Below, in pieces: positions 29,113 through 39,306 of a stretch of 64,000 bases of DNA. The stretch spans positions 62,001 through 126,000 of the forward strand of contig NZ_JAOWIF010000031.1 in NCBI RefSeq assembly GCF_030332225.1, in the 5' to 3' direction. The notes beneath the pieces are model-generated. The model saw only the letters and a list, made by a program, of their open reading frames with translations. It was not told where the DNA came from and made no database searches. Made by a program: the position numbers and the translations under genes. This stretch comes from Citrobacter sp. Cu233. Lineage in GTDB: Bacteria; Pseudomonadota; Gammaproteobacteria; Enterobacterales; Enterobacteriaceae. How positions within the stretch are numbered: position 1 is the stretch's first letter; each line of letters begins with the position of its first letter.

Positions 29113-30105
29113 ATGAATACTGAAGCCACGCACGACAAAAATGAAGCACTATCCACCGGCGTTCGTCTGCGCAATGCCCGTGAACAACTCGGATTCAGCC
29201 AACAGGTGGTCGCGGAACGACTCTGCCTGAAGGTCTCCACGGTACGCGATATTGAAGAAGATAAGGCACCCGCCGATCTCGCTTCAACATTCCTGCGCGG
29301 GTATATCCGTTCTTATGCGCGTCTGGTGCATATTCCTGAAGAAGAACTGTTGCCAGGGCTGGAAAAACAGGCTCCGATTCGCCCTGCCAAAGTTGCGCCG
29401 ATGCAGAGTTTTTCGCTCGGTAAGCGCCGCAAGAAGCGTGACGGCTGGCTAATGACCTTTACCTGGCTGGTACTGTTTGTCGTTGTCGGACTGACGGGTG
29501 CCTGGTGGTGGCAAAACCATAAAGCGCAGCAGGAAGAAATCACCACGATGGCCGATCAATCTTCCGCTGAACTGAATGCCGGTAAAGATAACGCACAGAG
29601 TGTACCGCTGGATACCAGCGCTGCCGCAAGCCAGGACAATACACCAGCTCCGGGTGATGGCGCAGTGGCTGATGCCGCTCAAACGCCGGATACTGCAGCG
29701 ACCCCGGCTCCTGGCGCAGATCAAAACGCCGTTGTGGCTCCGTCTCAGGCCAATGTTGATACTGCAGCGACCACACCCACTGCACCGGCAACAGCGGCAT
29801 CACTGCCGACTGACCAGGCCGGTATAACAACGCCGGCTGCCGATCCTAACGCGCTGGTGATGAATTTCACCGCTGACTGCTGGCTGGAAGTGACCGACGC
29901 AACCGGTAAAAAACTGTTTAGCGGCATGCAGCGTAAAGATGGCAATTTGAATCTGGCCGGTCAGGCGCCGTACAAACTGAAAATTGGTGCTCCGGCGGCA
30001 GTGCAGATTCAGTTCCAGGGTAAACCTGTCGACCTGAGTCGTTTTATCAGAACTAACCAGGTTGCGCGTCTGACCGTTAATGCCGAACAATCACCGGCTC
30101 AGTAA
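29113..30105 (+). CDS. rodZ: Cytoskeletal membrane protein RodZ
   Basis: 330 aa (E. coli 337). A cytoplasmic helix-turn-helix domain (residues ~15-85) that binds MreB, a basic juxtamembrane KRRKKR, one membrane helix (~112-133), a long Pro/Ala/Thr/Gln-rich periplasmic linker (~160-245), and a C-terminal beta domain. It anchors MreB filaments for rod shape. The small length difference from E. coli sits in the low-complexity linker. ispG follows at 26 bp, likely cotranscribed. Confidence 0.96.
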   Translation: MNTEATHDKNEALSTGVRLRNAREQLGFSQQVVAERLCLKVSTVRDIEEDKAPADLASTFLRGYIRSYARLVHIPEEELLPGLEKQAPIRPAKVAPMQSFSLGKRRKKRDGWLMTFTWLVLFVVVGLTGAWWWQNHKAQQEEITTMADQSSAELNAGKDNAQSVPLDTSAAASQDNTPAPGDGAVADAAQTPDTAATPAPGADQNAVVAPSQANVDTAATTPTAPATAASLPTDQAGITTPAADPNALVMNFTADCWLEVTDATGKKLFSGMQRKDGNLNLAGQAPYKLKIGAPAAVQIQFQGKPVDLSRFIRTNQVARLTVNAEQSPAQ

Positions 30106-30131
30106 CAGACGGCAATGCGGGAGATTTTTTA

Positions 30132-31250
30132 ATGCATAATCAGGCTCCAATTCAACGTAGAAAATCGACACGCATTTACGTTGGGAACGTGCCGATCGGC
30201 GATGGGGCTCCCATCGCCGTACAGTCTATGACCAATACGCGTACCACGGATGTGGAAGCGACGGTTAATCAGATCAAAGCGCTGGAACGTGTAGGCGCAG
30301 ATATTGTTCGTGTCTCTGTACCGACAATGGATGCTGCAGAAGCGTTCAAGCTTATCAAACAGCAGGTTAATGTCCCGCTGGTTGCCGATATTCACTTTGA
30401 TTACCGTATTGCGCTGAAAGTGGCGGAATACGGTGTCGATTGTCTGCGTATCAACCCAGGTAACATCGGTAACGAAGAGCGTATTCGCATGGTGGTGGAC
30501 TGCGCTCGTGACAAAAATATTCCTATCCGCATCGGCGTCAACGCCGGATCGCTGGAAAAAGATCTGCAGGAAAAATACGGTGAACCAACACCGCAGGCGC
30601 TGCTGGAATCCGCGATGCGCCATGTGGATCATCTCGATCGTCTGAACTTCGATCAGTTCAAAGTTAGCGTGAAAGCGTCTGATGTTTTCCTCGCCGTAGA
30701 ATCTTATCGTCTGCTGGCAAAACAGATTGATCAACCGCTGCACCTGGGGATCACCGAAGCCGGTGGCGCACGTAGTGGTGCGGTAAAATCTGCGATCGGT
30801 CTGGGACTGCTGCTGTCAGAGGGCATCGGTGATACGCTGCGCGTTTCTCTGGCGGCGGATCCGGTCGAAGAGATCAAAGTGGGTTTTGATATTCTGAAAT
30901 CACTGCGCATTCGCGCGCGTGGCATTAACTTTATCGCTTGTCCAACCTGCTCACGCCAGGAGTTCGACGTTATCGGCACGGTTAACGCGCTGGAGCAACG
31001 CCTGGAAGATATCATTACGCCAATGGACGTTTCGATCATCGGTTGCGTGGTAAACGGTCCTGGCGAAGCACTGGTTTCCACGCTGGGCGTGACGGGCGGC
31101 AACAAGAAAAGCGGCCTGTATGAAGACGGCGTGCGTAAAGACAGACTCGACAACGATGACATGATCACGCAGCTCGAAGCCCGTATTCGCGCCAAAGCGA
31201 GTATCCTCGACGAAGCGCGACGCATTGACGTGCAGCAGCTTGAAAAATAA
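30132..31250 (+). CDS. ispG: (E)-4-hydroxy-3-methylbut-2-enyl diphosphate synthase IspG
   Basis: 372 aa, the E. coli length. Penultimate step of the MEP isoprenoid pathway: converts MEcPP to HMBPP using a [4Fe-4S] cluster. Cluster cysteines are in [12 protein letters not shown] and in GCVVNGPGE, with the following Glu as a fourth ligand. The N-terminal TIM barrel has the expected [15 protein letters not shown]. Depends on Isc-built clusters and on flavodoxin. Confidence 0.98.
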   Translation: MHNQAPIQRRKSTRIYVGNVPIGDGAPIAVQSMTNTRTTDVEATVNQIKALERVGADIVRVSVPTMDAAEAFKLIKQQVNVPLVADIHFDYRIALKVAEYGVDCLRINPGNIGNEERIRMVVDCARDKNIPIRIGVNAGSLEKDLQEKYGEPTPQALLESAMRHVDHLDRLNFDQFKVSVKASDVFLAVESYRLLAKQIDQPLHLGITEAGGARSGAVKSAIGLGLLLSEGIGDTLRVSLAADPVEEIKVGFDILKSLRIRARGINFIACPTCSRQEFDVIGTVNALEQRLEDIITPMDVSIIGCVVNGPGEALVSTLGVTGGNKKSGLYEDGVRKDRLDNDDMITQLEARIRAKASILDEARRIDVQQLEK

Positions 31251-31259
31251 TAACGTGAT

Positions 31260-31340
31260 GGGAAGCGGCGTGCTTCCCGTGTATGATTGAACCCGCATGG
31301 CGCCCGTATTGTTCGGGTTAGCGCTGAGGGTTCATTTTTA
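31260..31340 (+). promoter_or_regulatory. Structured hisS leader
   Basis: First a hairpin GGGAAGC/GCTTCCC (31260-31266/31272-31278), the likely 3' end of ispG. Then TGAACCC (31288-31294) pairs with GGGTTCA (31328-31334), followed by TTTTTAT, with a competing inner stem AACCCG (31290-31295)/CGGGTT (31314-31319). The second structure looks like a terminator 26 bases before the hisS start. It may simply end ispG transcription or attenuate hisS. Confidence 0.5.
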
Positions 31341-31360
31341 TATCCATAAAGAGAATAAAC

Positions 31361-32635
31361 GTGGCAAAAAACATTCAAGCCATTCGCGGCATGAACGATT
31401 ATCTGCCTGGCGAAACCGCCATCTGGCAGCGCATTGAAGGCACTCTCAAAAACGTGCTCGGCAGCTACGGTTACAGTGAAATCCGCTTGCCGATTGTAGA
31501 GCAGACCCCGTTATTCAAACGTGCGATCGGTGAAGTGACCGACGTCGTTGAAAAAGAAATGTATACCTTTGAGGACCGCAATGGCGACAGCCTGACCCTG
31601 CGTCCTGAAGGCACTGCGGGCTGCGTACGCGCCGGCATCGAACATGGTCTCCTGTACAATCAGGAACAGCGTCTGTGGTACATCGGGCCGATGTTCCGCC
31701 ACGAACGTCCGCAAAAAGGACGTTATCGCCAATTCCATCAGTTGGGTGTCGAAGTGTTTGGTCTGCAAGGACCGGACATTGATGCTGAACTGATTATGCT
31801 GACTGCCCGCTGGTGGCGTGCACTGGGTATTTCCCAGCATGTTAGCCTTGAGCTGAACTCTATTGGTTCGCTTGAAGCGCGTGCTAACTACCGTGATGCG
31901 CTGGTCGCCTACCTGGAACAGCACAAAGAAAAACTGGACGAAGATTGCAAGCGCCGCATGTACACCAACCCGCTGCGCGTTCTCGACTCCAAAAACCCGG
32001 AAGTGCAGGCGCTGCTGAACGATGCCCCTGCACTGGGTGACTATCTGGATGACGATTCTCGCGAACATTTCGCGGGTCTGTGCAAGCTGCTGGAATCCGC
32101 AGGTATTGCCTACACCGTTAATCAGCGCCTGGTTCGTGGTCTCGACTACTACAACCGCACCGTATTTGAGTGGGTAACCAACAGCCTGGGCTCACAGGGT
32201 ACCGTATGTGCTGGTGGTCGCTATGATGGCCTGGTTGAGCAACTTGGCGGTCGTGCCACGCCAGCGGTAGGCTTTGCTATGGGTCTTGAACGACTTGTTT
32301 TGTTAGTTCAGGCAGTTAATCCGGAATTTAACGCAGATCCTGTTGTCGATATATACCTGGTTGCTTCAGGTGCGGATACACAGTCGGCTGCGATGCGGCT
32401 TGCTGAACGTCTGCGTGATGAAGTTCCCGGTGTGAAACTGATGACTAACCACGGTGGCGGCAACTTTAAGAAACAGTTTGCTCGCGCCGATAAGTGGGGC
32501 GCCCGCGTTGCACTGGTACTGGGTGAGTCCGAAGTGGCTGACGGTACCGTTGTAGTGAAGGATTTGCGCTCTGGTGAGCAAACGGCAGTAGCGCAGGATA
32601 GCGTTGCCACGCATTTGCGCACTCTACTGGGCTAA
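31361..32635 (+). CDS. hisS: Histidyl-tRNA synthetase
   Basis: 424 aa class II synthetase starting at GTG 31361, as in E. coli, with SD AGAG. Charges tRNA-His. Motif 2 ([20 protein letters not shown]), histidine-binding loops [13 protein letters not shown] and GGRYDGL, and the C-terminal anticodon-binding domain are all present. yfgM begins 13 bp downstream. Confidence 0.98.
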   Translation: MAKNIQAIRGMNDYLPGETAIWQRIEGTLKNVLGSYGYSEIRLPIVEQTPLFKRAIGEVTDVVEKEMYTFEDRNGDSLTLRPEGTAGCVRAGIEHGLLYNQEQRLWYIGPMFRHERPQKGRYRQFHQLGVEVFGLQGPDIDAELIMLTARWWRALGISQHVSLELNSIGSLEARANYRDALVAYLEQHKEKLDEDCKRRMYTNPLRVLDSKNPEVQALLNDAPALGDYLDDDSREHFAGLCKLLESAGIAYTVNQRLVRGLDYYNRTVFEWVTNSLGSQGTVCAGGRYDGLVEQLGGRATPAVGFAMGLERLVLLVQAVNPEFNADPVVDIYLVASGADTQSAAMRLAERLRDEVPGVKLMTNHGGGNFKKQFARADKWGARVALVLGESEVADGTVVVKDLRSGEQTAVAQDSVATHLRTLLG

Positions 32636-32648
32636 GGAGAAGGACAGC

Positions 32649-33269
32649 GTGGAAATTTACGAGAACGAACACGACCAGGTTGATGCGGTAAAACGCTTCT
32701 TTGCTGAAAACGGCAAAGCGCTGGTTGTTGGGGTAATTTTAGGGGTCGGCGCGCTGGTCGGCTGGCGTTACTGGACCAGTCATCAGACAGAGTCCGCACG
32801 CTCTGCTTCTCTGGCATATCAAAATACGGTGACTGCGGTTAGCGCAGGTAAGCCTGATAGCATTCCTGCCGCAGAGAAATTTGCAGCGGAAAACAAAAAC
32901 ACCTATGGCGCGTTAGCGTCAATGGAACTGGCACAGCAGTTTGTTGACCAAAACGAACTAGAGAAAGCCGCGGCCCAGTTACAACAAGGCCTGGCCGCAA
33001 CCAGCGATGAGAATCTCAACGCGGTGCTTAATCTGCGCCTTGCTCGTGTTCAGGTTCAGCTTAAGCAGGCTGATACCGCGCTAAAAACACTTGATACCAT
33101 TAAAGGTGAAGGGTGGGCGGCAATTGTGGCCGATCTGCGTGGTGAAGCGTTGCTGAGCAAAGGCGACAAACAAGGTGCGCGTAGCGCATGGGAAGCGGGC
33201 GTGAAAAGCGATGCCTCTCCTGCTCTGAGCGAAATGATGCAGATGAAAATCAATAATTTGTCCATCTGA
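32649..33269 (+). CDS. yfgM: Membrane-anchored periplasmic TPR protein YfgM
   Basis: 206 aa from GTG 32649 (MEIYENEHDQVDAV), giving the E. coli length; GGAGAAGGA precedes it. A single N-terminal membrane helix (residues ~23-42) and a periplasmic TPR-like domain. In E. coli it is linked to the SecYEG translocon and PpiD and modulates periplasmic chaperone traffic. Sits between hisS and bamB with 10 bp to bamB. Confidence 0.95.
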   Translation: MEIYENEHDQVDAVKRFFAENGKALVVGVILGVGALVGWRYWTSHQTESARSASLAYQNTVTAVSAGKPDSIPAAEKFAAENKNTYGALASMELAQQFVDQNELEKAAAQLQQGLAATSDENLNAVLNLRLARVQVQLKQADTALKTLDTIKGEGWAAIVADLRGEALLSKGDKQGARSAWEAGVKSDASPALSEMMQMKINNLSI

Positions 33270-33279
33270 GAGGGACCCG

Positions 33280-34458
33280 ATGCAATTGCGTAAATTACTT
33301 CTGCCAGGGCTGCTTTCCGTTACCCTATTGAGCGGCTGTTCACTGTTTAGTGGCGAAGAAGATGTCGTTAAGATGTCCCCGTTACCGGTGGTTGAAAACC
33401 AGTTTACTCCGTCTACTGCCTGGAGCACGTCTGTAGGTAACGGTATTGGTGATTTCTACTCTAACCTTCATCCTGCGCTGGCGGATAACGTGGTCTATGC
33501 AGCCTCTCGCGCCGGTGTGGTGAAAGCGCTGAACGCAGACGACGGCAAAGAAGTCTGGTCTGTTAATCTGGGTGAGAAAGACGGTTGGTTCTCCCGTGCA
33601 TCTGCTCAGCTTTCTGGCGGTGTAACCGTGTCGGGCGGCCATGTTTATATTGGCAGCGAAAAAGCACAGGTTTATGCGCTTAACACCAGTGACGGTACAA
33701 CCGCATGGCAAACGAAAGTTGCCGGTGAAGCGTTGTCTCGCCCGGTGGTGAGCGATGGTGTGGTATTGATCCATACCAGTAACGGTCAGTTGCAGGCATT
33801 GAACGAAGCTGACGGTGCCATCAAATGGACCGTGAACCTCGACATGCCATCACTTTCCTTACGTGGTGAATCCGCTCCGGCGACCGCCTTTGGCGCAGCT
33901 ATTGTGGGTGGCGATAATGGTCGCGTAAGTGCCGTACTGATGCAGCAGGGTCAGATGATTTGGCAGCAGCGTATCTCTCAGGCCACTGGCCCAACCGAAA
34001 TCGACCGTCTGAGTGATGTCGATACCACGCCGGTTATCGTCAATGGCGTAGTTTACGCACTGGCTTATAATGGTAACCTGACGGCGCTGGATCTGCGCAG
34101 TGGTCAGATCATGTGGAAACGTGAGCTCGGCTCGGTGAATGATTTCATCGTCGATGGCAATCGTATCTATCTGGTTGATCAGAATGACCGTGTGCTGGCG
34201 CTGACTACCGATGGTGGCGTGACGCTGTGGACGCAAAGCGATCTGCTGCACCGTCTGCTGACGTCTCCGGCGCTGTATAACGGCAACCTGGTCGTAGGTG
34301 ATAGCGAAGGCTACCTGCACTGGATTAACGTTGAAGATGGTCGCTTTGTCGCTCAGCAGAAAGTCGACAGCTCAGGTTTCCTGACCGAGCCGGTTTCTGC
34401 TGATGGTAAACTGCTGATCCAGGCGAAAGACGGTACGTTGTACTCCATTACGCGTTAA
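33280..34458 (+). CDS. bamB: Outer-membrane assembly lipoprotein BamB
   Basis: 392 aa, the E. coli length. Lipoprotein signal LLSGC with lipidated Cys near residue 20 followed by Ser (outer membrane sorting). Eight-bladed beta propeller with repeated LNADDGKEVW / LNTSDGTTAW PQQ-like units. Part of the BAM complex that inserts outer-membrane proteins; BamC is encoded at the end of the window and BepA between. Confidence 0.98.
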   Translation: MQLRKLLLPGLLSVTLLSGCSLFSGEEDVVKMSPLPVVENQFTPSTAWSTSVGNGIGDFYSNLHPALADNVVYAASRAGVVKALNADDGKEVWSVNLGEKDGWFSRASAQLSGGVTVSGGHVYIGSEKAQVYALNTSDGTTAWQTKVAGEALSRPVVSDGVVLIHTSNGQLQALNEADGAIKWTVNLDMPSLSLRGESAPATAFGAAIVGGDNGRVSAVLMQQGQMIWQQRISQATGPTEIDRLSDVDTTPVIVNGVVYALAYNGNLTALDLRSGQIMWKRELGSVNDFIVDGNRIYLVDQNDRVLALTTDGGVTLWTQSDLLHRLLTSPALYNGNLVVGDSEGYLHWINVEDGRFVAQQKVDSSGFLTEPVSADGKLLIQAKDGTLYSITR

Positions 34459-34480
34459 TCGTCCTGGCCGCTCGCTTTGA

Positions 34481-34516
34481 AAAACGGCTCCTGGTGCAGG
34501 GGCCGTTTTACTGTTT
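34481..34516 (+). terminator. Hairpin between bamB and der
   Basis: AAAACGGC (34481-34488) pairs with GCCGTTTT (34502-34509), with a nested CCTG/CAGG, then CTGTTTTT. A good terminator or attenuator 60 bp before der. Confidence 0.7.
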
Positions 34517-34576
34517 TTAACAATGGCGCAAAAAGAGTGTCCATTGTCTGATGATTTTTTAAATGAGGCTTTAAAC

Positions 34577-36049
34577 ATGGTACCTGTGGTCGCGCTTGTC
34601 GGGCGCCCTAACGTTGGCAAATCCACGTTATTTAACCGTCTAACTCGCACCCGAGATGCGCTGGTTGCGGATTTCCCGGGTCTGACTCGTGACCGTAAGT
34701 ACGGTCGTGCGGAAATTGAAGGCCGCGAGTTTATCTGCATTGATACTGGCGGTATTGATGGCACTGAAGACGGTGTTGAAACCCGTATGGCTGAGCAGTC
34801 GTTGCTGGCTATTGAAGAAGCGGACGTTGTGCTGTTCATGGTGGATGCGCGTGCTGGTCTGATGCCGGCAGATGAAGCCATTGCCAAGCATCTGCGTGCG
34901 CGCCAGAAACCAACCTTTCTCGTTGCCAACAAAACTGACGGACTCGATCCGGATCAGGCCGTTGTCGATTTTTACTCACTGGGGCTGGGTGAAATTTACC
35001 CCATCGCGGCTTCCCATGGTCGTGGAGTCCTTAGCCTGCTGGAGCACGTTCTGCTCCCGTGGATGGACGATGTCGCGCCGCAGGAAGAAGTCGATGAAGA
35101 TGCGGAATACTGGGCGAAACTGGAAGCCGAAGAAAACGGCGAAGAAGAGCCTGAAGATGATTTCAATCCGCAGGATCTGCCCATCAAACTGGCAATTGTC
35201 GGGCGCCCGAACGTAGGTAAGTCCACACTGACTAACCGTATTCTCGGCGAAGACCGCGTGGTGGTTTACGATATGCCGGGGACCACGCGCGACAGTATTT
35301 ATATTCCGATGGAACGTGATGAGCGCGAATATGTGCTGATTGATACTGCGGGTGTACGTAAGCGCGGTAAAATTACCGAAGCGGTAGAAAAATTCTCTGT
35401 AATCAAAACGTTGCAGGCAATTGAAGATGCCAACGTGGTGATGCTGGTGATTGACGCCCGCGAAGGGATCTCCGATCAGGACCTCTCGCTGCTGGGCTTT
35501 ATCCTCAATAGTGGGCGCTCACTTGTTATCGTTGTCAACAAATGGGACGGCCTGACGCAGGAAGTGAAAGAACAGGTAAAAGAGACGCTGGACTTCCGCC
35601 TGGGCTTTATCGATTTTGCCCGCGTTCACTTTATTTCCGCGCTGCACGGCAGCGGTGTAGGTAACCTGTTCGAATCCGTGCGCGAAGCGTATGACAGCTC
35701 AACTCGCCGCGTTAGCACCGCGATGCTGACCCGCATCATGACCATGGCGGTAGAAGACCATCAGCCGCCGCTGGTACGTGGTCGCCGTGTGAAGCTTAAG
35801 TATGCGCACGCTGGTGGTTATAACCCGCCTATTGTGGTGATCCACGGTAACCAGGTGAAAGACCTGCCGGATTCGTACAAGCGCTATCTGATGAACTACT
35901 TCCGCAAATCACTGGAAGTAATGGGTACACCAATTCGTATTCAGTTCAAAGAAGGGGAAAACCCGTTTGCGAACAAACGTAATACACTGACACCAACGCA
36001 GATGCGTAAGCGTAAGCGTTTGATTAAGCACATCAAAAAAAGCAAGTAA
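34577..36049 (+). CDS. der: Ribosome-assembly GTPase Der (EngA)
   Basis: 490 aa from ATG 34577 ([16 protein letters not shown]); the longer frame upstream adds 18 unconserved residues. Two tandem GTPase domains, each with GRPNVGKS, DxxG and NKxD, joined by an acidic linker (residues ~165-195), then a KH-like C-terminal domain with a basic tail. Essential for 50S subunit assembly. Confidence 0.98.
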   Translation: MVPVVALVGRPNVGKSTLFNRLTRTRDALVADFPGLTRDRKYGRAEIEGREFICIDTGGIDGTEDGVETRMAEQSLLAIEEADVVLFMVDARAGLMPADEAIAKHLRARQKPTFLVANKTDGLDPDQAVVDFYSLGLGEIYPIAASHGRGVLSLLEHVLLPWMDDVAPQEEVDEDAEYWAKLEAEENGEEEPEDDFNPQDLPIKLAIVGRPNVGKSTLTNRILGEDRVVVYDMPGTTRDSIYIPMERDEREYVLIDTAGVRKRGKITEAVEKFSVIKTLQAIEDANVVMLVIDAREGISDQDLSLLGFILNSGRSLVIVVNKWDGLTQEVKEQVKETLDFRLGFIDFARVHFISALHGSGVGNLFESVREAYDSSTRRVSTAMLTRIMTMAVEDHQPPLVRGRRVKLKYAHAGGYNPPIVVIHGNQVKDLPDSYKRYLMNYFRKSLEVMGTPIRIQFKEGENPFANKRNTLTPTQMRKRKRLIKHIKKSK

Positions 36050-36350
36050 CTCCTGCTGATGGCGATAGAGGCCCGCGTAAATCGCGGGCTTTTTTTTCGC
36101 CCTTTTTTAGCCTGTACCTGTCTGTTTGCTGTCAATGACTATTCGCTTTTTACCAAGTTTAAATCTAAGAAAGTAGACAATTGTCGAATTTTCATCTTAA
36201 AGTCACCGGGTTGGTACTAGACAAAACTACTGTCAGGTTATCAAATGGTTAAATAACTCTTCGCCGTATGTAAAAAATCGACCAGCTACGTAACTGGCCG
36301 GCGTACATCACGGTGTTTACAAGCACACGACATATTTTTTCGGGAGAATT
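36050..36350 (+). terminator. der terminator and upstream region of the POT gene
   Basis: GCCCGCG (36071-36077) and CGCGGGC (36083-36089) form a stem followed by eight T residues, a textbook terminator for der. The remaining ~250 bp (36098-36350) is AT-rich, ends in the SD CGGGAG of the transporter gene, and must contain its promoter. I see no ORF and no confident operator in it. Confidence 0.85.
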
Positions 36351-37892
36351 ATGCAATCCTCTGTTAATCAAAAAGAAAGCCGAACGTTCTTCGGTCATCC
36401 TTATCCGCTCGGCTCATTGTTCTTCACTGAGATGTGGGAGCGTTTTTCGTTTTATGGCATTCGTCCGTTACTGATCCTGTTTATGGCAGCTACCGTTTAT
36501 GACGGCGGTATGGGGCTGGCGCGTGAAAATGCGTCGGCAATTGTCGGTATCTTTGCCGGTACCATGTATCTTGCCGCGCTGCCGGGCGGTTGGCTGGCGG
36601 ATAACTGGCTTGGTCAGCAAAGAGCTGTCTGGTATGGATCTATCCTGATTGCCCTCGGCCATTTATCGATTGCGCTCTCTGCCATCATGGGTGACAACCT
36701 GTTCTTTATCGGCCTGATGTTTATCGTGCTCGGCTCAGGTCTGTTCAAGACCTGTATCTCGGTAATGGTTGGGACGCTGTATAAAAAAGGCGATGCGCGT
36801 CGTGATGGCGGTTTCTCGCTGTTCTACATGGGTATCAATATGGGCTCCTTCATTGCGCCGTTGATCTCCGGGTGGCTGATTAAATCTCATGGCTGGCATT
36901 GGGGCTTTGGTATCGGTGGCATCGGGATGCTGGTTGCGTTGATTATCTTCCGCGTGTTTGCTGTTCCGGCGATGAAACGCTACGACAGCGAAGTCGGGCT
37001 GGACTCTACCTGGAACAGCCCGGTAGTTAAAAGAAAGGGCGTAGGCACGTGGTTGTTGGCGCTGGCGGTAGGTGTGGCTGTCATTGTTACCCTGATAGCT
37101 CAAGGTGTGATTGTGATTAACCCGGTCGCGGTAGCCAGCGTGTTGGTGTATGTGATTGCGGCATCCGTGGCCCTCTACTTCATCTACCTGTTTGTCTTTG
37201 CTGGCCTGAACCGTAAAGAGCGCGCCAGATTGTTGGTCTGCTTTATTCTGCTGGTTTCCGCCGCCTTCTTCTGGTCGGCATTTGAGCAAAAGCCAACGTC
37301 GTTTAACCTGTTCGCTAACGACTACACTAACCGTATGATCGGCGATTTTGAAATCCCGGCTGTCTGGTTCCAGTCGATTAACGCGCTGTTTATCATCCTG
37401 CTGGCCCCGGTCTTTAGCTGGGCGTGGCCGAAGCTTGCCAGCATGAACATTCGCCCGAGCAGTATCACTAAATTTGTTATCGGTATTCTGTGTGCCGCAG
37501 CGGGTTTTGGCCTGATGATGCTGGCAGCACAAAACGTGCTGAATAATGGCGGTGCAGGCGTTTCGCCTTTCTGGCTGGTGGGCAGCATCCTGATGCTGAC
37601 ACTGGGTGAACTGTGCCTGAGTCCGATTGGCCTGGCGACAATGACGCTGCTGGCGCCGGAAAGAATGCGCGGTCAGATGATGGGACTGTGGTTCTGTGCC
37701 AGTGCGCTGGGTAACCTGGCGGCGGGCCTGATTGGTGGTCACGTGAAGGCCGATCAGCTGGATATGCTGCCGGATCTGTTTGCGCGTTGCTCCATCGCGT
37801 TGATAATCTGTGCTGCGGTACTGGTAGTTCTCATTGTTCCGATACGCCGTATGCTGGAGAATGCGCAGACTAAACCGGTTACCAGCGCCTGA
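36351..37892 (+). CDS. POT-family (proton-dependent oligopeptide) transporter
   Basis: 513 aa, twelve or more membrane helices. The family motif EMWERFSFYG is at residues ~28-37, with FYMGINMGSFIAPLISGWL at about 158. Such carriers import di- and tripeptides with protons; a few relatives take other substrates. It resembles PepT-So-type bacterial POTs more than DtpB. It lies between der and yfgJ, which are adjacent in E. coli K-12, so this is an insertion relative to that genome. The oxidoreductase gene follows at 63 bp and may share its transcript. Substrate not determined. Confidence 0.85.
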   Translation: MQSSVNQKESRTFFGHPYPLGSLFFTEMWERFSFYGIRPLLILFMAATVYDGGMGLARENASAIVGIFAGTMYLAALPGGWLADNWLGQQRAVWYGSILIALGHLSIALSAIMGDNLFFIGLMFIVLGSGLFKTCISVMVGTLYKKGDARRDGGFSLFYMGINMGSFIAPLISGWLIKSHGWHWGFGIGGIGMLVALIIFRVFAVPAMKRYDSEVGLDSTWNSPVVKRKGVGTWLLALAVGVAVIVTLIAQGVIVINPVAVASVLVYVIAASVALYFIYLFVFAGLNRKERARLLVCFILLVSAAFFWSAFEQKPTSFNLFANDYTNRMIGDFEIPAVWFQSINALFIILLAPVFSWAWPKLASMNIRPSSITKFVIGILCAAAGFGLMMLAAQNVLNNGGAGVSPFWLVGSILMLTLGELCLSPIGLATMTLLAPERMRGQMMGLWFCASALGNLAAGLIGGHVKADQLDMLPDLFARCSIALIICAAVLVVLIVPIRRMLENAQTKPVTSA

Positions 37893-37955
37893 TAACACCT
37901 CGACATTGCCGGGGCGGGCATTCTGCTCCGGCAATTCAATCAACGAGGTAAGAGT

Positions 37956-39038
37956 ATGCTGTTAGGGTTTGTGGGGCTTGGCGCAGTGGTTGAAACGGCA
38001 TACTTGCCCGCACTACGTCACATGTTCGGTGATTCACTCTGCTGTGTGGGATTTGATGTGCAACCTGCAAAACAGCCTGCAGATGTGACACGTTGCGCAT
38101 CGCTCGCTGAACTTCTTGCAACACCGCTTGATACCTTGTTTATCACCACCGCATCCCTGCACCATCTTGAGGTGCTGGAACAGGCGCTGGCCGCTCCCAT
38201 CGCACGAATCGTGGTCGAAAAACCGATTGTCGCCACGCTTTCCCAAATTGAAAAACTGAAAATGCTGCTGGTTCAACCCGGTGTCGGTGATCGCGTACTG
38301 GCGCTAGACCATTGGATGGCGCGTACTGGCGCACTGCAACTGGCATTGGGGAAACTCGGGGCGCAGTGGCAGGGCGATAACCCACAACCGGCACTGGTTT
38401 CCCACTTTTCGGACATTGTTAAAATTGAAGGATTCTTGCAAGAGCCAAGCGGGTTTAACACCGCCGGGGAACCTATCGCGCTCAACTTTGCCACCGGTGA
38501 TCCGGATACGCGCGAGCTTCGCCATCCGGATGGCGTGATTCTGGATATTGGTACGCACGTGCTGGCAATGTTGCGTGAAACGGTACGTTACCTGGGCGGC
38601 AATGACAGTATGACTTTGCAGGTGAAGCGCGCTAAAGACCGTCTGGGACGAGATATCGCTCAGGGGGACCTGATAACGGCGGAAGGAGAAGCGCATTTAC
38701 AGGGACAGATTAGCGGTATACCGCTGGATATCTGGCTGAATAAATACGCGGGTCCAACTGGCGGACAAAAAGGCCTGCGCCTGTATCTAAGCGATGGTCG
38801 TATCATCAGCCATGACCGGCGCGGCACCGGGGATGTGCTTGACTTGATTGACGGTGATGCTGTGCGTCGCTGGAGGCTTCCCGGTACGATTTACGCCCAC
38901 TGCCTGGCAGAGCACATTCTGGGGGCGCAAAGTTTGTTTGAACGCAGCCCACAGGAGGTGGGACGCACAACACAACGCAGGCTTGAAGAAGTCGAGTACT
39001 TGCTAACGTTACAGCAACAGTTGCGTGGGGCACATTAA
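37956..39038 (+). CDS. Gfo/Idh/MocA-family oxidoreductase
   Basis: 360 aa. An N-terminal Rossmann fold begins GFVGLGAVVETAYLPAL (residues 4-20), matching the G-x-G-x-x-G/A nucleotide site although the third Gly is replaced. VEKPIVATL at about residues 87-95 holds the usual EKP of the family. The C-terminal alpha/beta domain has DIGTHVLAML, the family position for a catalytic His. Probably an NAD(P)-dependent sugar or inositol-type dehydrogenase. It follows the POT transporter by 63 bp; a shared function is possible, but peptide uptake and sugar oxidation are not an obvious pair. Confidence 0.75.
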   Translation: MLLGFVGLGAVVETAYLPALRHMFGDSLCCVGFDVQPAKQPADVTRCASLAELLATPLDTLFITTASLHHLEVLEQALAAPIARIVVEKPIVATLSQIEKLKMLLVQPGVGDRVLALDHWMARTGALQLALGKLGAQWQGDNPQPALVSHFSDIVKIEGFLQEPSGFNTAGEPIALNFATGDPDTRELRHPDGVILDIGTHVLAMLRETVRYLGGNDSMTLQVKRAKDRLGRDIAQGDLITAEGEAHLQGQISGIPLDIWLNKYAGPTGGQKGLRLYLSDGRIISHDRRGTGDVLDLIDGDAVRRWRLPGTIYAHCLAEHILGAQSLFERSPQEVGRTTQRRLEEVEYLLTLQQQLRGAH

Positions 39039-39090
39039 GCGCATCGTGTTAAAATTGAAGCACTATTACATCCCCTGAACAGGAGTCACC

Positions 39091-39306
39091 ATGTCGATTA
39101 ACTGCCCGGATTGCCATGCTGAACTGGAGCCACAAAACGGTGTGGCACACTGCGAAAACTGCAAAAAAGATATTCCGTTAGAAGCGCGTTGCCCGGAGTG
39201 CCATCAGCCTCTGCAGGTGTTAAAAGCCTGCGGTGCGGTGGACTATTTCTGCCAGAACGGTCATGGGCTGATTTCTAAAAAACGCGTGGAATTTGCACCG
39301 GTTTAA
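39091..39306 (+). CDS. yfgJ: Zinc-ribbon protein YfgJ
   Basis: 71 aa with two CxxC pairs making one ribbon (CPDC, CENC) and a second set (CPEC, then CGAVDYFC), so one or two zinc sites. Function unknown. Its stop codon overlaps that of the convergent xseA by three bases (39304-39306 against 39303-39305). Confidence 0.92.
   Translation: MSINCPDCHAELEPQNGVAHCENCKKDIPLEARCPECHQPLQVLKACGAVDYFCQNGHGLISKKRVEFAPV

Noticed and set aside
29580-29850. Possible frameshift or recent repeat expansion in rodZ
   Set aside because: The region is Pro/Ala/Thr/Gln-rich low complexity, but the frame is intact and the C-terminal domain aligns, so it is normal linker variation.
31258-31290. Histidine-type leader peptide before hisS
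   Set aside because: The short ORF has no His codons, so classical his-type attenuation is not supported; only the structure is reported.
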